Positions 1 through 8,088 of a stretch of 64,000 nucleotides of DNA are shown here, in pieces. A program made the translations under genes and the position numbers. The notes below the pieces were generated by a model, which saw only the letters and a list, made by a program, of their open reading frames with translations, did not search any database and was not told the DNA's origin. The stretch's first letter is position 1, and each line of letters starts with the position of its first letter. This DNA comes from Microvirga calopogonii (GTDB taxonomy: Bacteria > Pseudomonadota > Alphaproteobacteria > Rhizobiales > Beijerinckiaceae). Location: contig NZ_QDGA01000001.1 of the NCBI RefSeq assembly GCF_003347665.1, positions 62,001 to 126,000 of the forward strand. The letters are read 5' to 3'.

Positions 1-525
1 GGCTGGGCCGAGGAGCTGGTCATGGGCACCAATCGGGACCGGCTGATACGGCGCCTGCGCCAATGCGACCGCCATGGCCGCTTGAGGGTCTATTACCCGG
101 TCATTCCCAACGGAAAAGGCGGGGAATGCCAGGTCCTGATCCATTCCAAACTCATCATCGTCGATGACGTCTTCGTCCGCATCGGGTCCTCGAACCTGAA
201 CAACCGCTCCATCGGCCTCGACAGCGAATGCGACGCCGCCATCGAAGCCACGACGGAGGAGATGCGCCGGACCATCGTGGCGCTTCGCAACCGCCTCCTC
301 GCGGAACATCTGGACGTGTCTCCTGAAGCGTTCGACAGCGCTCTCGATGCCAATGACGGATCCGTCATCGCGGCCGTCGAGCAGCTCAACACGGGCATCC
401 GCGGCCTTCGCGCCTTTCAGGCCATGACGGATGACGGCCCGGCTGTCCCGGCAACCGGCACGGGGCTCCTCGATCCGCTCGAACCCTTCGAGCCTCTCTC
501 CCTGTTCAAGCGCCGCAAGGAATAG
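1..525 (+). CDS. Phospholipase D-like / cardiolipin synthase family protein, C-terminal part
   Basis: The frame is open from the first base, so the 5' end lies outside the window; 174 codons remain. The fragment contains one complete HKD motif (HSKLIIVD at about 142-165) followed by GSSNLNNRS, the signature of the second catalytic half of PLD-type phospholipid synthases such as ClsB. PLD enzymes of this group transfer phosphatidyl groups to make cardiolipin or related lipids at the inner membrane. A tail of about 95 residues after the motif is less conserved. It converges on a YbhN-like gene with a 3-base gap and lies near an EEP-family gene. E. coli carries the same three families as ybhP-clsB-ybhN. 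The exact lipid product cannot be read from this part. Confidence 0.85.
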   Translation, partial: GWAEELVMGTNRDRLIRRLRQCDRHGRLRVYYPVIPNGKGGECQVLIHSKLIIVDDVFVRIGSSNLNNRSIGLDSECDAAIEATTEEMRRTIVALRNRLLAEHLDVSPEAFDSALDANDGSVIAAVEQLNTGIRGLRAFQAMTDDGPAVPATGTGLLDPLEPFEPLSLFKRRKE

Positions 526-528
526 GCA

Positions 529-1470
529 TCACGCCTTCGCGCCGATCCCATCGGTCACATAGGCACTGCCCTTGCGCCGGTAGACCAGTTCCGTGACCGA
601 GAACAGGATGCTGCCCAGGACGAGCGGCACGAGGAAGTAGACGAACCGGAACACGAGAAGCGGCCCGATCAGGTCGTTCTGCGGCAGCAGATACATGACG
701 ACGCTCTCGATGACACCGAGGCCGCCGGGGACATGGCTGACGAGCGCCGTCGCGTTGGCGATCACATAGACCGATGCCACGCCCAGGTAAGCCACGTCGG
801 CCACGGCAGCGAGCGCCTGATGAAGGCAGGCCGCCACGAAGGCGAAGTTGATGGAGCCGATCAGAACCTGCCCGATCGCGAGTCTGAGGGGAGGCATTTC
901 GAGCGACCAGCGCCTGATGGTCAGGGGCTTCCGAAGGAAAGCCGACAGGACGAGGTACAGGGCGGGAAGCGCAAGGCAGCCGGTCCCGAGGGCGAGCACG
1001 GCCGGCCGGGTGAGCCCCGTGATCTCCATCGCCAGACCGGAGCGCAGCAGGAGGGCCGCTCCGCCCAGGACGAGGAGCCCGAGCCCCACGGTGATGCCGC
1101 AAAAGACGATCACCTTGGCGACCTCTCCGGTCTTCAGACCCCACCGGTTGTAGAAGCGGTAGCGGACCGCCCCGCTGCTGAGGGCGGCCAAGCCGATATT
1201 GTGTCCCAGCGAAAGAGCCGTGAAGGAGGCCAGAGCCGCCTTCCGATACGGCAGCGGACGCTTGACGTAATGCAGGGCCAGATAATCGAAGAAGCTCAGG
1301 CACAGGTAGCTCGCGGCGGCGAAACCCGCCGCGCCCAGGAGCCTCGGCACGGGCACGGCCGCCACGGCGGCGATCAGCTGGTCCAGGCTGTAGCGGCTGA
1401 GGGTGCGGTAGAGAAGAAAAGCCGCAAGGCCAATAGCCGTCGCAGCAATCACGTATTTCCAGTTCCGCAT
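529..1470 (-). CDS. YbhN/UPF0104 (LPG synthase TM-domain family) integral membrane protein
   Basis: The protein has 313 residues and is almost entirely hydrophobic, with about eight membrane segments. The motif HVPGGLGVIESV near residue 240 is the hallmark of the lysylphosphatidylglycerol synthase transmembrane (flippase-like) region. No soluble aminoacyl transferase domain follows, so it is the stand-alone YbhN type, whose function is not settled. I chose the ATG at 1470 because GAGGAG lies 5 bases upstream; an in-frame start 10 codons earlier lacks such a site. Together with the adjacent PLD-family and endonuclease/phosphatase-family genes it suggests a phospholipid-handling module. Confidence 0.85.
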   Translation of the reverse strand: MRNWKYVIAATAIGLAAFLLYRTLSRYSLDQLIAAVAAVPVPRLLGAAGFAAASYLCLSFFDYLALHYVKRPLPYRKAALASFTALSLGHNIGLAALSSGAVRYRFYNRWGLKTGEVAKVIVFCGITVGLGLLVLGGAALLLRSGLAMEITGLTRPAVLALGTGCLALPALYLVLSAFLRKPLTIRRWSLEMPPLRLAIGQVLIGSINFAFVAACLHQALAAVADVAYLGVASVYVIANATALVSHVPGGLGVIESVVMYLLPQNDLIGPLLVFRFVYFLVPLVLGSILFSVTELVYRRKGSAYVTDGIGAKA

Positions 1471-1572
1471 CCGCTCTCCTCGACCTGCTCGAGCCGTCAC
1501 TGAAACGGCTCCGCTCCGTGGGGCTAAACGCGGTGGAGCGCCGTGTGATCCGTCGGACGCTTCAGGACATTG

Positions 1573-2346
1573 TTATTCCTGTGCATGGGCAAAGGTGGGC
1601 CGATGCTCCTTGCCTTGAGCGACCTGGAACTCGACCAGGAGCGGCAGGTGATCCGACGCGACGCGAGCAAGAGGCGTACGCACGGTCTCGACCCGCAGGA
1701 CGCGCACCGAGCGGCTGACGAAGACATGGTCGATGCGCAGCATCGGCAGGCAGGAGGGGAAGGTTGCCTTGGGGCGCGGCAGCGGAAGCTGCGCCTGCGC
1801 GTCCCACAGGTGCGAGGCCAAGCGCCGGTAGGCCCTGGAGCGGGGCGTGGCGTTGAGATCGCCGACGAGAATCACCGGTTCCCGGCAGGCCTGATGCCCG
1901 AGCCATTGCGGGCCCAGCAAGGTGTCGATCTGGGCGAGGCGCTCATGCCGGCGCAGCCCCAGATGCGTGTTGATCACCTGAACCTCGGCGCCGCCGATCT
2001 GCATGCGGGCCCAGAGTGCTCCCCTCGGCTCCAGGCCGGGCTTGCGGGCCCACCCGGGAAGCGCGTCCGCCTTCACGAGCTGCGACGGCCTGTGGGTCAG
2101 GATGGCGTTGCCATATTCCTCCTCGAGCACCTTGAGGCTGGCATGGAAATGGACATGCATCCCGAGCGACTGCGCGATCGCATGGGCCTGATCGATCCCG
2201 CCCGTGCGCAGGCGCCCCACATCGAGTTCCTGAAGAGCAACCACATCCGGCTCATAGGCGGCGATCACGTCGGCGATCCGCGACGGGGAGAGCCGACCGT
2301 CCGTCCCAAGACAGCGGTGCACGTTGTAGGTCAGGATCCGCGGCAC
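1573..2346 (-). CDS. Endonuclease/exonuclease/phosphatase (EEP) family protein, YbhP-like
   Basis: The 257-residue protein shows the EEP fold motifs in order: TYNVHRC near the N terminus, ALQELD near 40 (metal-binding Glu), INTHLGL near 125, VGDLNATP near 158 and SDHLPLLVEF near 240 (catalytic Asp-His). These enzymes hydrolyse phosphodiester or phosphomonoester bonds in nucleic acids or lipids. The start is GTG with a G-rich ribosome site (GGGGGG) just upstream. It lies 102 bases upstream of the YbhN-like gene on the same strand, so the two may be cotranscribed. The substrate is unknown; the neighbourhood favours a lipid or envelope role, which is inference. Confidence 0.85.
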   Translation of the reverse strand: MPRILTYNVHRCLGTDGRLSPSRIADVIAAYEPDVVALQELDVGRLRTGGIDQAHAIAQSLGMHVHFHASLKVLEEEYGNAILTHRPSQLVKADALPGWARKPGLEPRGALWARMQIGGAEVQVINTHLGLRRHERLAQIDTLLGPQWLGHQACREPVILVGDLNATPRSRAYRRLASHLWDAQAQLPLPRPKATFPSCLPMLRIDHVFVSRSVRVLRVETVRTPLARVASDHLPLLVEFQVAQGKEHRPTFAHAQE

Positions 2347-2400
2347 TTGCCCCCCTGTCTCAAACCTCCCCGCGCGACCGATTGCAGTCCGGGATGGTTC

Positions 2401-2430
2401 ATCCGATCTGGTTTGAAGCCAAACTCGGAT
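2401..2430 (-). terminator. Imperfect stem-loop between the ligase-like and EEP genes
   Basis: ATCCGA pairs with TCGGAT (2401-2406 with 2425-2430) and GTTTG pairs with CAAAC (2411-2415 with 2420-2424), with a bulge on the left arm. It lies just after the stop of the O-antigen-ligase-like gene at 2493 and before the EEP gene on the same strand. No clear T-run follows, so terminator function is only suggested. Confidence 0.35.
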
Positions 2431-2492
2431 CGAAGGGCGTTGGATCCCGCCAAGCCTGACAATTCAGGCGCGGCCCCTTTGATGGCCCGCCG

Positions 2493-3728
2493 TCACTCCA
2501 CGGGTTTCGGCAGGACCGGACGGACGGTCAGGAGCGCGGCCGCGAGGGAAACGGCCGCAATCCACCATCCCTGCCAGGCGCCATGGCTGACGAGCGCGAT
2601 CGCGCCGGCCGTCATGAGTGTCATCAGACCCGCCCGGCGAATATTGGCTGGTGCACCCGACAGGCGCCTCAGCACCCACAGGACCAGTGCCGACAAAAGC
2701 AGGGCGCCGACGGTTCCCAGCTCGACCCAGACCTGCAGGAAGGCATTGTGAGGATGGCCGATCTTCAGCATCTGACGGTAAGCAGGGTTGATCTCCGCCG
2801 CGACCGGGTGGCCGCCCATATGGGGCGAGGATCCGAAGCCTGTTCCAAGGACCGGGTAATGGTGGGTGACGTCGCTGAAGGCCTGCCACAGGGCAATACG
2901 CTCCCGCGAGTGCCCCGCCTTCGTAGCCTCGATCACGCGGTCGGGCACGTTTCTCATGACGTTCCCGAAGAAGGGCTGCATCCAGATCAGTCCGAGAAGG
3001 ACGACCGTCAGGAACCGCCTTACCCAGACGAAGGGGGCGTAACTCAGCGCAAAGGTCCCGGCCGCCGCCAACAGGCCGAACTTGGCGGCCTCGCTGTCCG
3101 AGATCAGGATGGTGGTCACGATCAAGAACAGCAGCGCCAGGCAGAGCGCGCGTTGCCGGCGAAAACCGACGAGGGCGAGAACCGGTGCCAGCAGGAGCAA
3201 AAGCGTCACGACCGGCCTGTTGTAAATGAAACCATCAACGCGCTGGGACAGAAGCCGCCGGACCGGAAATTTGAGCAGAAGCTCGGCCGTGATCAATCCT
3301 GCGGCAATCAGCATCGTCCATGCGAGGGCTCGAACCATCCATCGCGGTGGCGGGGCGGCACGCCAGCTGACGATCAGAATAAGGCTCGACACGGCGGGGA
3401 GCATCGCCTCGCCCCAGGAGAACAAGCCCAAGGCGGGTCCCAACGCCCAGGCGAGCGAGACCAGAGGATAGGCGATCCCGCAGAGGACGAGGATCAGGAC
3501 GCCTGCTCGTACATTCCCGAGCGCTGAACGATCGAGACCGATGGTCCCGGAGGTAAGACGTGCAGCAAGTACGAATAAGGCGCTACAGGCCAAAAGCAAA
3601 GGAGAGGATCGATTGGCAACCGCCATCGCTATTGGAAGCAGAGAAACCAATCCATGACCGATATTGTCAAGGTGTGTAGCAAGTTTTTTCCGTCTATCGG
3701 AAACCATATGAGGATATTTTACTTCCAT
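2493..3728 (-). CDS. O-antigen ligase / Wzy_C family membrane protein
   Basis: This polytopic protein of about 411 residues has ten or more hydrophobic segments. Near the C terminus it carries a periplasmic-loop motif typical of the Wzy_C/WaaL superfamily (HPHNAFLQVWVELG), preceded by a loop with GTGFGSSPHMGG. Family members transfer lipid-linked polysaccharide to lipid A or polymerise surface glycans at the periplasmic face of the inner membrane. The 5' part is unusually AT-rich compared with the rest, and no start has a convincing ribosome site. I use the ATG at 3728, but an upstream TTG at 3821 or an ATG at 3707 are possible. No glycosyltransferases are adjacent, so the acceptor and glycan are unknown. 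Confidence 0.75.
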   Translation of the reverse strand: MEVKYPHMVSDRRKKLATHLDNIGHGLVSLLPIAMAVANRSSPLLLACSALFVLAARLTSGTIGLDRSALGNVRAGVLILVLCGIAYPLVSLAWALGPALGLFSWGEAMLPAVSSLILIVSWRAAPPPRWMVRALAWTMLIAAGLITAELLLKFPVRRLLSQRVDGFIYNRPVVTLLLLLAPVLALVGFRRQRALCLALLFLIVTTILISDSEAAKFGLLAAAGTFALSYAPFVWVRRFLTVVLLGLIWMQPFFGNVMRNVPDRVIEATKAGHSRERIALWQAFSDVTHHYPVLGTGFGSSPHMGGHPVAAEINPAYRQMLKIGHPHNAFLQVWVELGTVGALLLSALVLWVLRRLSGAPANIRRAGLMTLMTAGAIALVSHGAWQGWWIAAVSLAAALLTVRPVLPKPVE

Positions 3729-4125
3729 TCCGATACTATTTTGCGGATCATATGCATTCTTTTGCTTATAGATTTCCTTATTGCCCGCAAGCATGCGCCA
3801 TCTCGTTTTTCGAAGTCTCAATCCTTAGCAACCAAGTTGCTGCAGAACAGCGACCTGCCGAGCAGCCGCATGAATAGACAATATGAAACAACATTCATAG
3901 GCCAGACAGGTTGGAATGCCACTCAAAAGATGGATTGTAGCGCTCTCCCTAGGCCCGACTGCCAAACTTAGGCAGCTCCTCTCAGGGACACCCTATGGTA
4001 CCCGATCGATTGAGTTCGAGGCAACGTGAGATTGCCTGCCGGGAACCTAGGGCAGCAATGATTTCGGCACCGTCCGTCCTGTCAGGCTTCCCAGCAAAGG
4101 CATCGGGATGAGCCCCTGAAAAGGA

Positions 4126-4161
4126 ACGGGAGCCGTGCGTACATCCGGCACCGGCTCCCGT
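4126..4161 (+). terminator. Terminator-like hairpin in the serA upstream region
   Basis: A perfect 10-bp inverted repeat, ACGGGAGCCG (4126-4135) and CGGCTCCCGT (4152-4161), has a 16-base loop and is followed by TCTTCTT. It lies about 200 bases upstream of serA on the same strand. It could end a small upstream transcript or act as an attenuator for serA. Confidence 0.5.
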
Positions 4162-4251
4162 CTTCTTGACCGGCTGCCGCTGCATCCGGATTGACTCATC
4201 ATACCCCAGACCGGCCCGGTGAAGACGGTGCATTGGGGGTATCGGACTCCT

Positions 4252-4277
4252 CCGGTGGGAGTTGTCCTGCCCACCGG
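4252..4277 (+). promoter_or_regulatory. Hairpin in serA 5' leader
   Basis: CCGGTGGG (4252-4259) and CCCACCGG (4270-4277) form a perfect 8-bp stem with a 10-base loop about 85 bases upstream of the serA start. A weaker pairing of TACCCC (from 4202) with GGGGTA (ending near 4241) precedes it. Together these suggest a folded leader; no known riboswitch class was recognised. Confidence 0.35.
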
Positions 4278-4362
4278 CACATGGGCGCGATGCGCCGAAA
4301 GGGGCTTGCGCGCCCGCTCCCGCACGGTATGCCATGCCCGCACATGGCGAATTGGAGCTGAC

Positions 4363-5610
4363 ATGTCCGAGATGTTCTCCCTGCAGAAAGACAAGATCCG
4401 CGTTCTGCTGCTCGAAGGCGTGAACGACAGTGCTGTCGAACTGATCAGGGGCGCCGGCTATACCAACCTGACCCATCTCAGGACGGCTCTCGACGAGGCC
4501 GAGCTGATCGACGCCCTGCAGGGCGTCCATCTGCTGGGCATCCGCTCCCGGACGCAACTGACGGGCAAGGTTCTGCAGGCCGCCAACCGGCTGATCGCCG
4601 TCGGCTGCTTCAGCGTCGGGACCAATCAGGTGGATCTGGAAGCCGCGCGGCACGCGGGCATTCCCGTCTTCAACGCTCCCTTCTCCAACACAAGAAGCGT
4701 TGCCGAACTCGTGATCGGCGAGATCGTCATGCTGCTGCGGCGGACGTTCCCCAAATCCACCGCGGCTCATGCGGGACAATGGGATAAATCCGCTGTCGAC
4801 AGCCACGAGGTTCGCGGAAAGACCCTCGGCATCGTCGGCTACGGTAATATCGGCTCGCAGCTTTCCTACCTGGCCGAGGCCATGGGCATGCGGGTCATCT
4901 TCTTCGACCAGACCGACAAGCTCCGCCACGGCAACACCGAGCCTGCCGACAGCCTGCACGCCCTGTTAGGCCAGAGCGATGTGGTCAGCCTGCACGTTCC
5001 CGAGACACCGGCCACTCATGGCATGATCGGCAAGGCCGAGATCGCCGCAATGAAGAAGGGGGCGTATCTCATCAACAACAGCCGCGGCACCGTGGTCGAT
5101 CTCGATGCTTTGGCCGAGGCGCTCCGGAGCGGCCACCTGCGTGGCGCCGCCGTCGACGTGTTCCCGGTCGAGCCAGCCTCCAACAAGGAGCCGTTCGTCA
5201 CGCCGCTGCAGGGTCTGCCCAACGTTATTCTGACACCCCATATTGGCGGATCGACCGAAGAGGCTCAGGAGCGGATCGGCGCAGAGGTTGCGAAGAAGCT
5301 GGTCGAGTATTCCGATGTCGGCACGACCGTCGGAGCCGTCAACTTTCCGCAGGTCCAGCTCACCTCCCGCGCGACGGGAACACGCTACATCCATGTGCAT
5401 CGGAACGTGCCCGGCATTCTCGGGCGCCTCAACAACGTCTTCTCGCAGCGCGGCCTCAACATCACGGGCCAGCATCTGCAGACGGACGGCGAGATCGGCT
5501 ATGTCGTGATCGAGGCGGAAGGGTTGCCGGGTCAAAGCCGGGCAACGCTCAACGAGATCCGCGCTCTGGAAGGGACGATCCGGGCACGGCTGCTCTACGC
5601 AAACGGTTGA
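4363..5610 (+). CDS. serA: D-3-phosphoglycerate dehydrogenase, ACT-domain type
   Basis: SerA oxidises 3-phosphoglycerate to 3-phosphohydroxypyruvate, the first step of serine synthesis in the cytoplasm. The 415-residue length matches the E. coli-type enzyme. Visible features are the NAD-binding motif GYGNIG at 159-164, active-site Arg in NNSRGT (241), Glu270 and His293 in TPHIGGSTEE, and a C-terminal ACT domain from about 340 (VPGILGRLNNVFSQRGLNI), which in this family binds serine for feedback inhibition. The ATG at 4363 is preceded by GGAG at a good distance; the frame is open further upstream but without support. It stands alone and is not in an operon with serB or serC. Confidence 0.95.
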   Translation: MSEMFSLQKDKIRVLLLEGVNDSAVELIRGAGYTNLTHLRTALDEAELIDALQGVHLLGIRSRTQLTGKVLQAANRLIAVGCFSVGTNQVDLEAARHAGIPVFNAPFSNTRSVAELVIGEIVMLLRRTFPKSTAAHAGQWDKSAVDSHEVRGKTLGIVGYGNIGSQLSYLAEAMGMRVIFFDQTDKLRHGNTEPADSLHALLGQSDVVSLHVPETPATHGMIGKAEIAAMKKGAYLINNSRGTVVDLDALAEALRSGHLRGAAVDVFPVEPASNKEPFVTPLQGLPNVILTPHIGGSTEEAQERIGAEVAKKLVEYSDVGTTVGAVNFPQVQLTSRATGTRYIHVHRNVPGILGRLNNVFSQRGLNITGQHLQTDGEIGYVVIEAEGLPGQSRATLNEIRALEGTIRARLLYANG

Positions 5611-5647
5611 TCCACAGAGAGCTTCCTGAAGCACTCGCGCCGAAGGC

Positions 5648-6295
5648 ATGCTACCGTCAGGGGTGCCTTCCTCCCCGGAAGACCAGAGCGCAGGTTGGCG
5701 GAGCAGGCGTGACACCGTGATTTCCGAGGTTCGAGTTAAGTTGCGCGGTTTCCTGCGGCAGATGATGTCCAGGCTCACCCGCGCGACAGGTTTGCCCGGG
5801 ATCGGCAGGGATGATTCCCCGGCCGCGCGTGGCCGACCGGCTTCCACGAAGGTCTATGCTCGCCCGGACGAACCGGATCGCTTATCATCCACGCTCGACT
5901 CCGTCAGCGCGTCGCTTCGGCTTCACGTCGCCGACGACTTCGCTCCTCCGCCCCGCTCAGACATCGAAGACTTGGGACGCTCAATCGATATGAACGCTTC
6001 CGTGGATACCCTGGCCGAACAGATGCTGACCCTGGTCGAGATCGTCTCGGCACAGGAAAGGGACATCAAGGCGCTCAAGGAGCAATGCCGCAGGCTCGAG
6101 GAACACGATCAAGCCATCGCGGTCGCCTTCTCGACCTTTTTCCACGTCCTATCGGCAGGGCGTGTCGCCAAGCTGAGCGAAATCGCCCATATCCTGAACA
6201 ACATCATCAAGATCGCCGAACAGGAGGGCCGCCCGCCCGCGTCGATCAAGTTCCTGCAGGATCTCGCCGGAATGCTTCCGGACGAACAGCGCTGA
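5648..6295 (+). CDS. Hypothetical protein with central coiled-coil segment
   Basis: I do not recognise this 215-residue protein. The N-terminal third is basic and then rich in Pro/Ser/Arg. Residues of about 115-155 form a heptad-like stretch (QERDIKALKEQCRRLEEHD), and the last 60 residues look like a compact helical domain (SEIAHILNNIIKIAEQEG). There is no signal peptide or membrane segment. The start is uncertain: the ATG at 5648 has only a weak ribosome site, and a GTG at 5717 is an alternative. It lies 37 bases after serA and is followed by a second unknown protein on the same strand. Confidence 0.55.
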   Translation: MLPSGVPSSPEDQSAGWRSRRDTVISEVRVKLRGFLRQMMSRLTRATGLPGIGRDDSPAARGRPASTKVYARPDEPDRLSSTLDSVSASLRLHVADDFAPPPRSDIEDLGRSIDMNASVDTLAEQMLTLVEIVSAQERDIKALKEQCRRLEEHDQAIAVAFSTFFHVLSAGRVAKLSEIAHILNNIIKIAEQEGRPPASIKFLQDLAGMLPDEQR

Positions 6296-6380
6296 GAAGC
6301 GCCAGAGGCAGGCGGGAAGCCATGGAGAATCCTCCTAACCAACCGAAGAATGTGCTCCCGAGTAACCATCTGTTAACCAC

Positions 6381-6402
6381 GTTTCCCTCACCTTCGGGAA
6401 AC
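6381..6402 (+). terminator. Small hairpin between two hypothetical genes
   Basis: GTTTCCC (6381-6387) and GGGAAAC (6396-6402) form a perfect 7-bp stem with an 8-base loop, about 85 bases after the stop of the upstream gene. No T-run follows, so it could instead be a leader element of the downstream gene. Confidence 0.3.
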
Positions 6403-6499
6403 TGCCAGCGCGGTGCTGCCGGGCGGTTGATCATCGGAGGAATCCCGAAGGTGCAGGTCCACTTTGGGTCCGTTGCCTTCGAGGAGAAGGAAGCTAGTG

Positions 6500-7102
6500 A
6501 TGTCGACGGACCGGGCCGAAGCCACACTCGAAGTTGCAATCGCCAGGCATGTCGCCATGTCCTTTCAGCGGGGCGGCCGGAGCACCGATGTTACGATCGC
6601 GGCCCGAAGCCGCAACCACATCACGGACAGCTTTCCGCGCGGCGAACTCCAGTCGGATCAGGACAACCGGCCGCCGGCGCTCGTCGCTTTCTATCGCAAA
6701 GTCACCGCGGCCTTCACGCCGATACCGATCGAGCCCCATCCGCCGGAACGAGCATCGCGCCTCGACGACATCAACGGCTCAATCGAAAACCTGCGCGGTG
6801 CGCTTTCCGTCGTCTCGCAGAAGTCGAGAATGGAGCACGCCAGGTTCCAACTGCTGATCGAGCGGCAGCAACTGCTTACGAAGAATGAACTGACCGAAGG
6901 CTTCGGGCGGATCGAATCCTGGATCCTGTCCCTGTCGTTCCTCGGGCTGGTTCTCCTGAACGCCGTCAGTCTTCCCTGGGCTTTGCCGTTTCTCGGTTTC
7001 AGCATCGGCAGAGCCTGGTACCTCGACAGGATATGCAAGCGCCGCCTCACGACGGTTTCTGAGATCGACACCCTGATCGCCCGCATCGAACGGACGTCAT
7101 GA
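6500..7102 (+). CDS. Hypothetical protein with C-terminal membrane hairpin
   Basis: I do not recognise this 200-residue protein. The first half is polar and contains many Arg. A helical stretch follows (KSRMEHARFQLLIERQQLL), then a strongly hydrophobic region of about 35 residues around 145-180 (SLSFLGLVLLNAVSLPWALP) that fits one or two membrane passes, then a short basic tail. I chose the ATG at 6500 because a purine-rich site (GAGAAGGAAG) lies directly upstream. It converges with the imine-reductase-like gene 15 bases downstream. Homology searches would be needed to see whether it always pairs with the preceding gene. Confidence 0.6.
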   Translation: MSTDRAEATLEVAIARHVAMSFQRGGRSTDVTIAARSRNHITDSFPRGELQSDQDNRPPALVAFYRKVTAAFTPIPIEPHPPERASRLDDINGSIENLRGALSVVSQKSRMEHARFQLLIERQQLLTKNELTEGFGRIESWILSLSFLGLVLLNAVSLPWALPFLGFSIGRAWYLDRICKRRLTTVSEIDTLIARIERTS

Positions 7103-7117
7103 TCGACGCCATCTGCG

Positions 7118-8077
7118 TCAGGGCCGCTTCAGAACGGCCGATGCCATGGCGATGTCCTGAACGGCCAGTCCTGAGAATGTCGAGACGGTGATCTGGTCCG
7201 CAGCCTCACGCCCTTTCGCCATGCCCATGATGATCTCGCCGATCTCCACCACCATATTCATGGCGGACGCATCGGAGCCATAGGCGTGTCCCAACTCGCC
7301 GCGCGAGCGGGCCTGAATCCTGCTGTCCGTCACGACGATATCGGCCTTGCGGATGATGGCGGCATCCAGTTCCTGCTTGTCGGCGCTATCGGCCCCGATG
7401 GCGGTGATATGGGTGCCCGGATGAAGATCGCCCCATTGCAGCAGCGGCGACGGGCTTGCGGTCGCCGTGACGATCAACCGGCAGCGCGAAGCCACGTCTG
7501 ACGGAGACGACACGACCTCGACAGCGAAGTCCTTCTCCTCCATTCGCCGTGCATAGGCCGATACCCGTTCGGGATTACGCCCCCAGACCACGATATTGCG
7601 GCAGGGACGGACGGATTGCAGCAACTGCACCTGCAGCTCCGCCTGGATGCCGCAGCCGAGAACGCCGAAGGCATCCACCCTCTCGGGCGCGAGATGCTTC
7701 GCGGCGACCGCACCGGCGGCGGCCGTGCGAAGATCCGTCAGCCGTCCGCGATCATTCAGCACTGCTGCCAGCTCTCCCGTGTCCTTCTTGAAAACGAGCA
7801 GCAATCCGTCGCTGCTGCTCAGTCCTCGTGCGGGATTGTTCCAGAACCCGGAGGCGATCTTGATCACATAGGTATCGCCGCCGGTCAGATATCCGTACTT
7901 GATATGCACCTCTCCCGGCGGGTCGTTGAGGAGCAATTCACCCGGTGCCGGCACCACGGCCTCGCCGCGGGAGAACGCTGCGAAGGCGCTCTCCATGAGG
8001 GCGACTGGATCGAGACCTTTCAGGCGCTCCTCGATCTGCGGAAGATCGAGAAATGTGATGGACGATGCAGTCACCAT
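7118..8077 (-). CDS. Ornithine cyclodeaminase / mu-crystallin family protein (probable imine or ketimine reductase)
   Basis: The 319-residue protein has the family's Rossmann motif GVLGCGIQAE at 138-147, the substrate-side lysines (HIKYG at 58-62 and VIKIASGFW from 71) and LTDLRTAAAGAVAA at 113-126. Members deaminate ornithine or reduce cyclic or linear imines with NAD(P)H; examples are iminosuccinate reductase BhcD, EutC and DauB. It is last in a run with a threonine-dehydratase-like gene (11 bases away), an M20 hydrolase and an aminotransferase. A dehydratase making an enamine/imine followed by an imine reductase is a logical pair. The substrate is not determinable from sequence. Confidence 0.85.
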   Translation of the reverse strand: MVTASSITFLDLPQIEERLKGLDPVALMESAFAAFSRGEAVVPAPGELLLNDPPGEVHIKYGYLTGGDTYVIKIASGFWNNPARGLSSSDGLLLVFKKDTGELAAVLNDRGRLTDLRTAAAGAVAAKHLAPERVDAFGVLGCGIQAELQVQLLQSVRPCRNIVVWGRNPERVSAYARRMEEKDFAVEVVSSPSDVASRCRLIVTATASPSPLLQWGDLHPGTHITAIGADSADKQELDAAIIRKADIVVTDSRIQARSRGELGHAYGSDASAMNMVVEIGEIIMGMAKGREAADQITVSTFSGLAVQDIAMASAVLKRP

Positions 8078-8088
8078 GGGGTCGAGAC

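Larger units (their letters stand above)
3729..4362. other. Divergent intergenic region, AT-rich half plus structured serA leader
   Basis: No convincing gene is present. The part up to about 3960 is noticeably AT-rich and holds the promoter side of the ligase-like gene. The part from about 4010 to 4362 is GC-rich and contains several strong inverted repeats, two of which are listed separately. The short open frames here have no ribosome sites or recognisable protein features. Confidence 0.6.

Noticed and set aside
3654..3971. A 105-codon plus-strand frame in the AT-rich region before serA
   Set aside because: It overlaps the start of the ligase-like gene, lacks a ribosome site and has no protein-like pattern.
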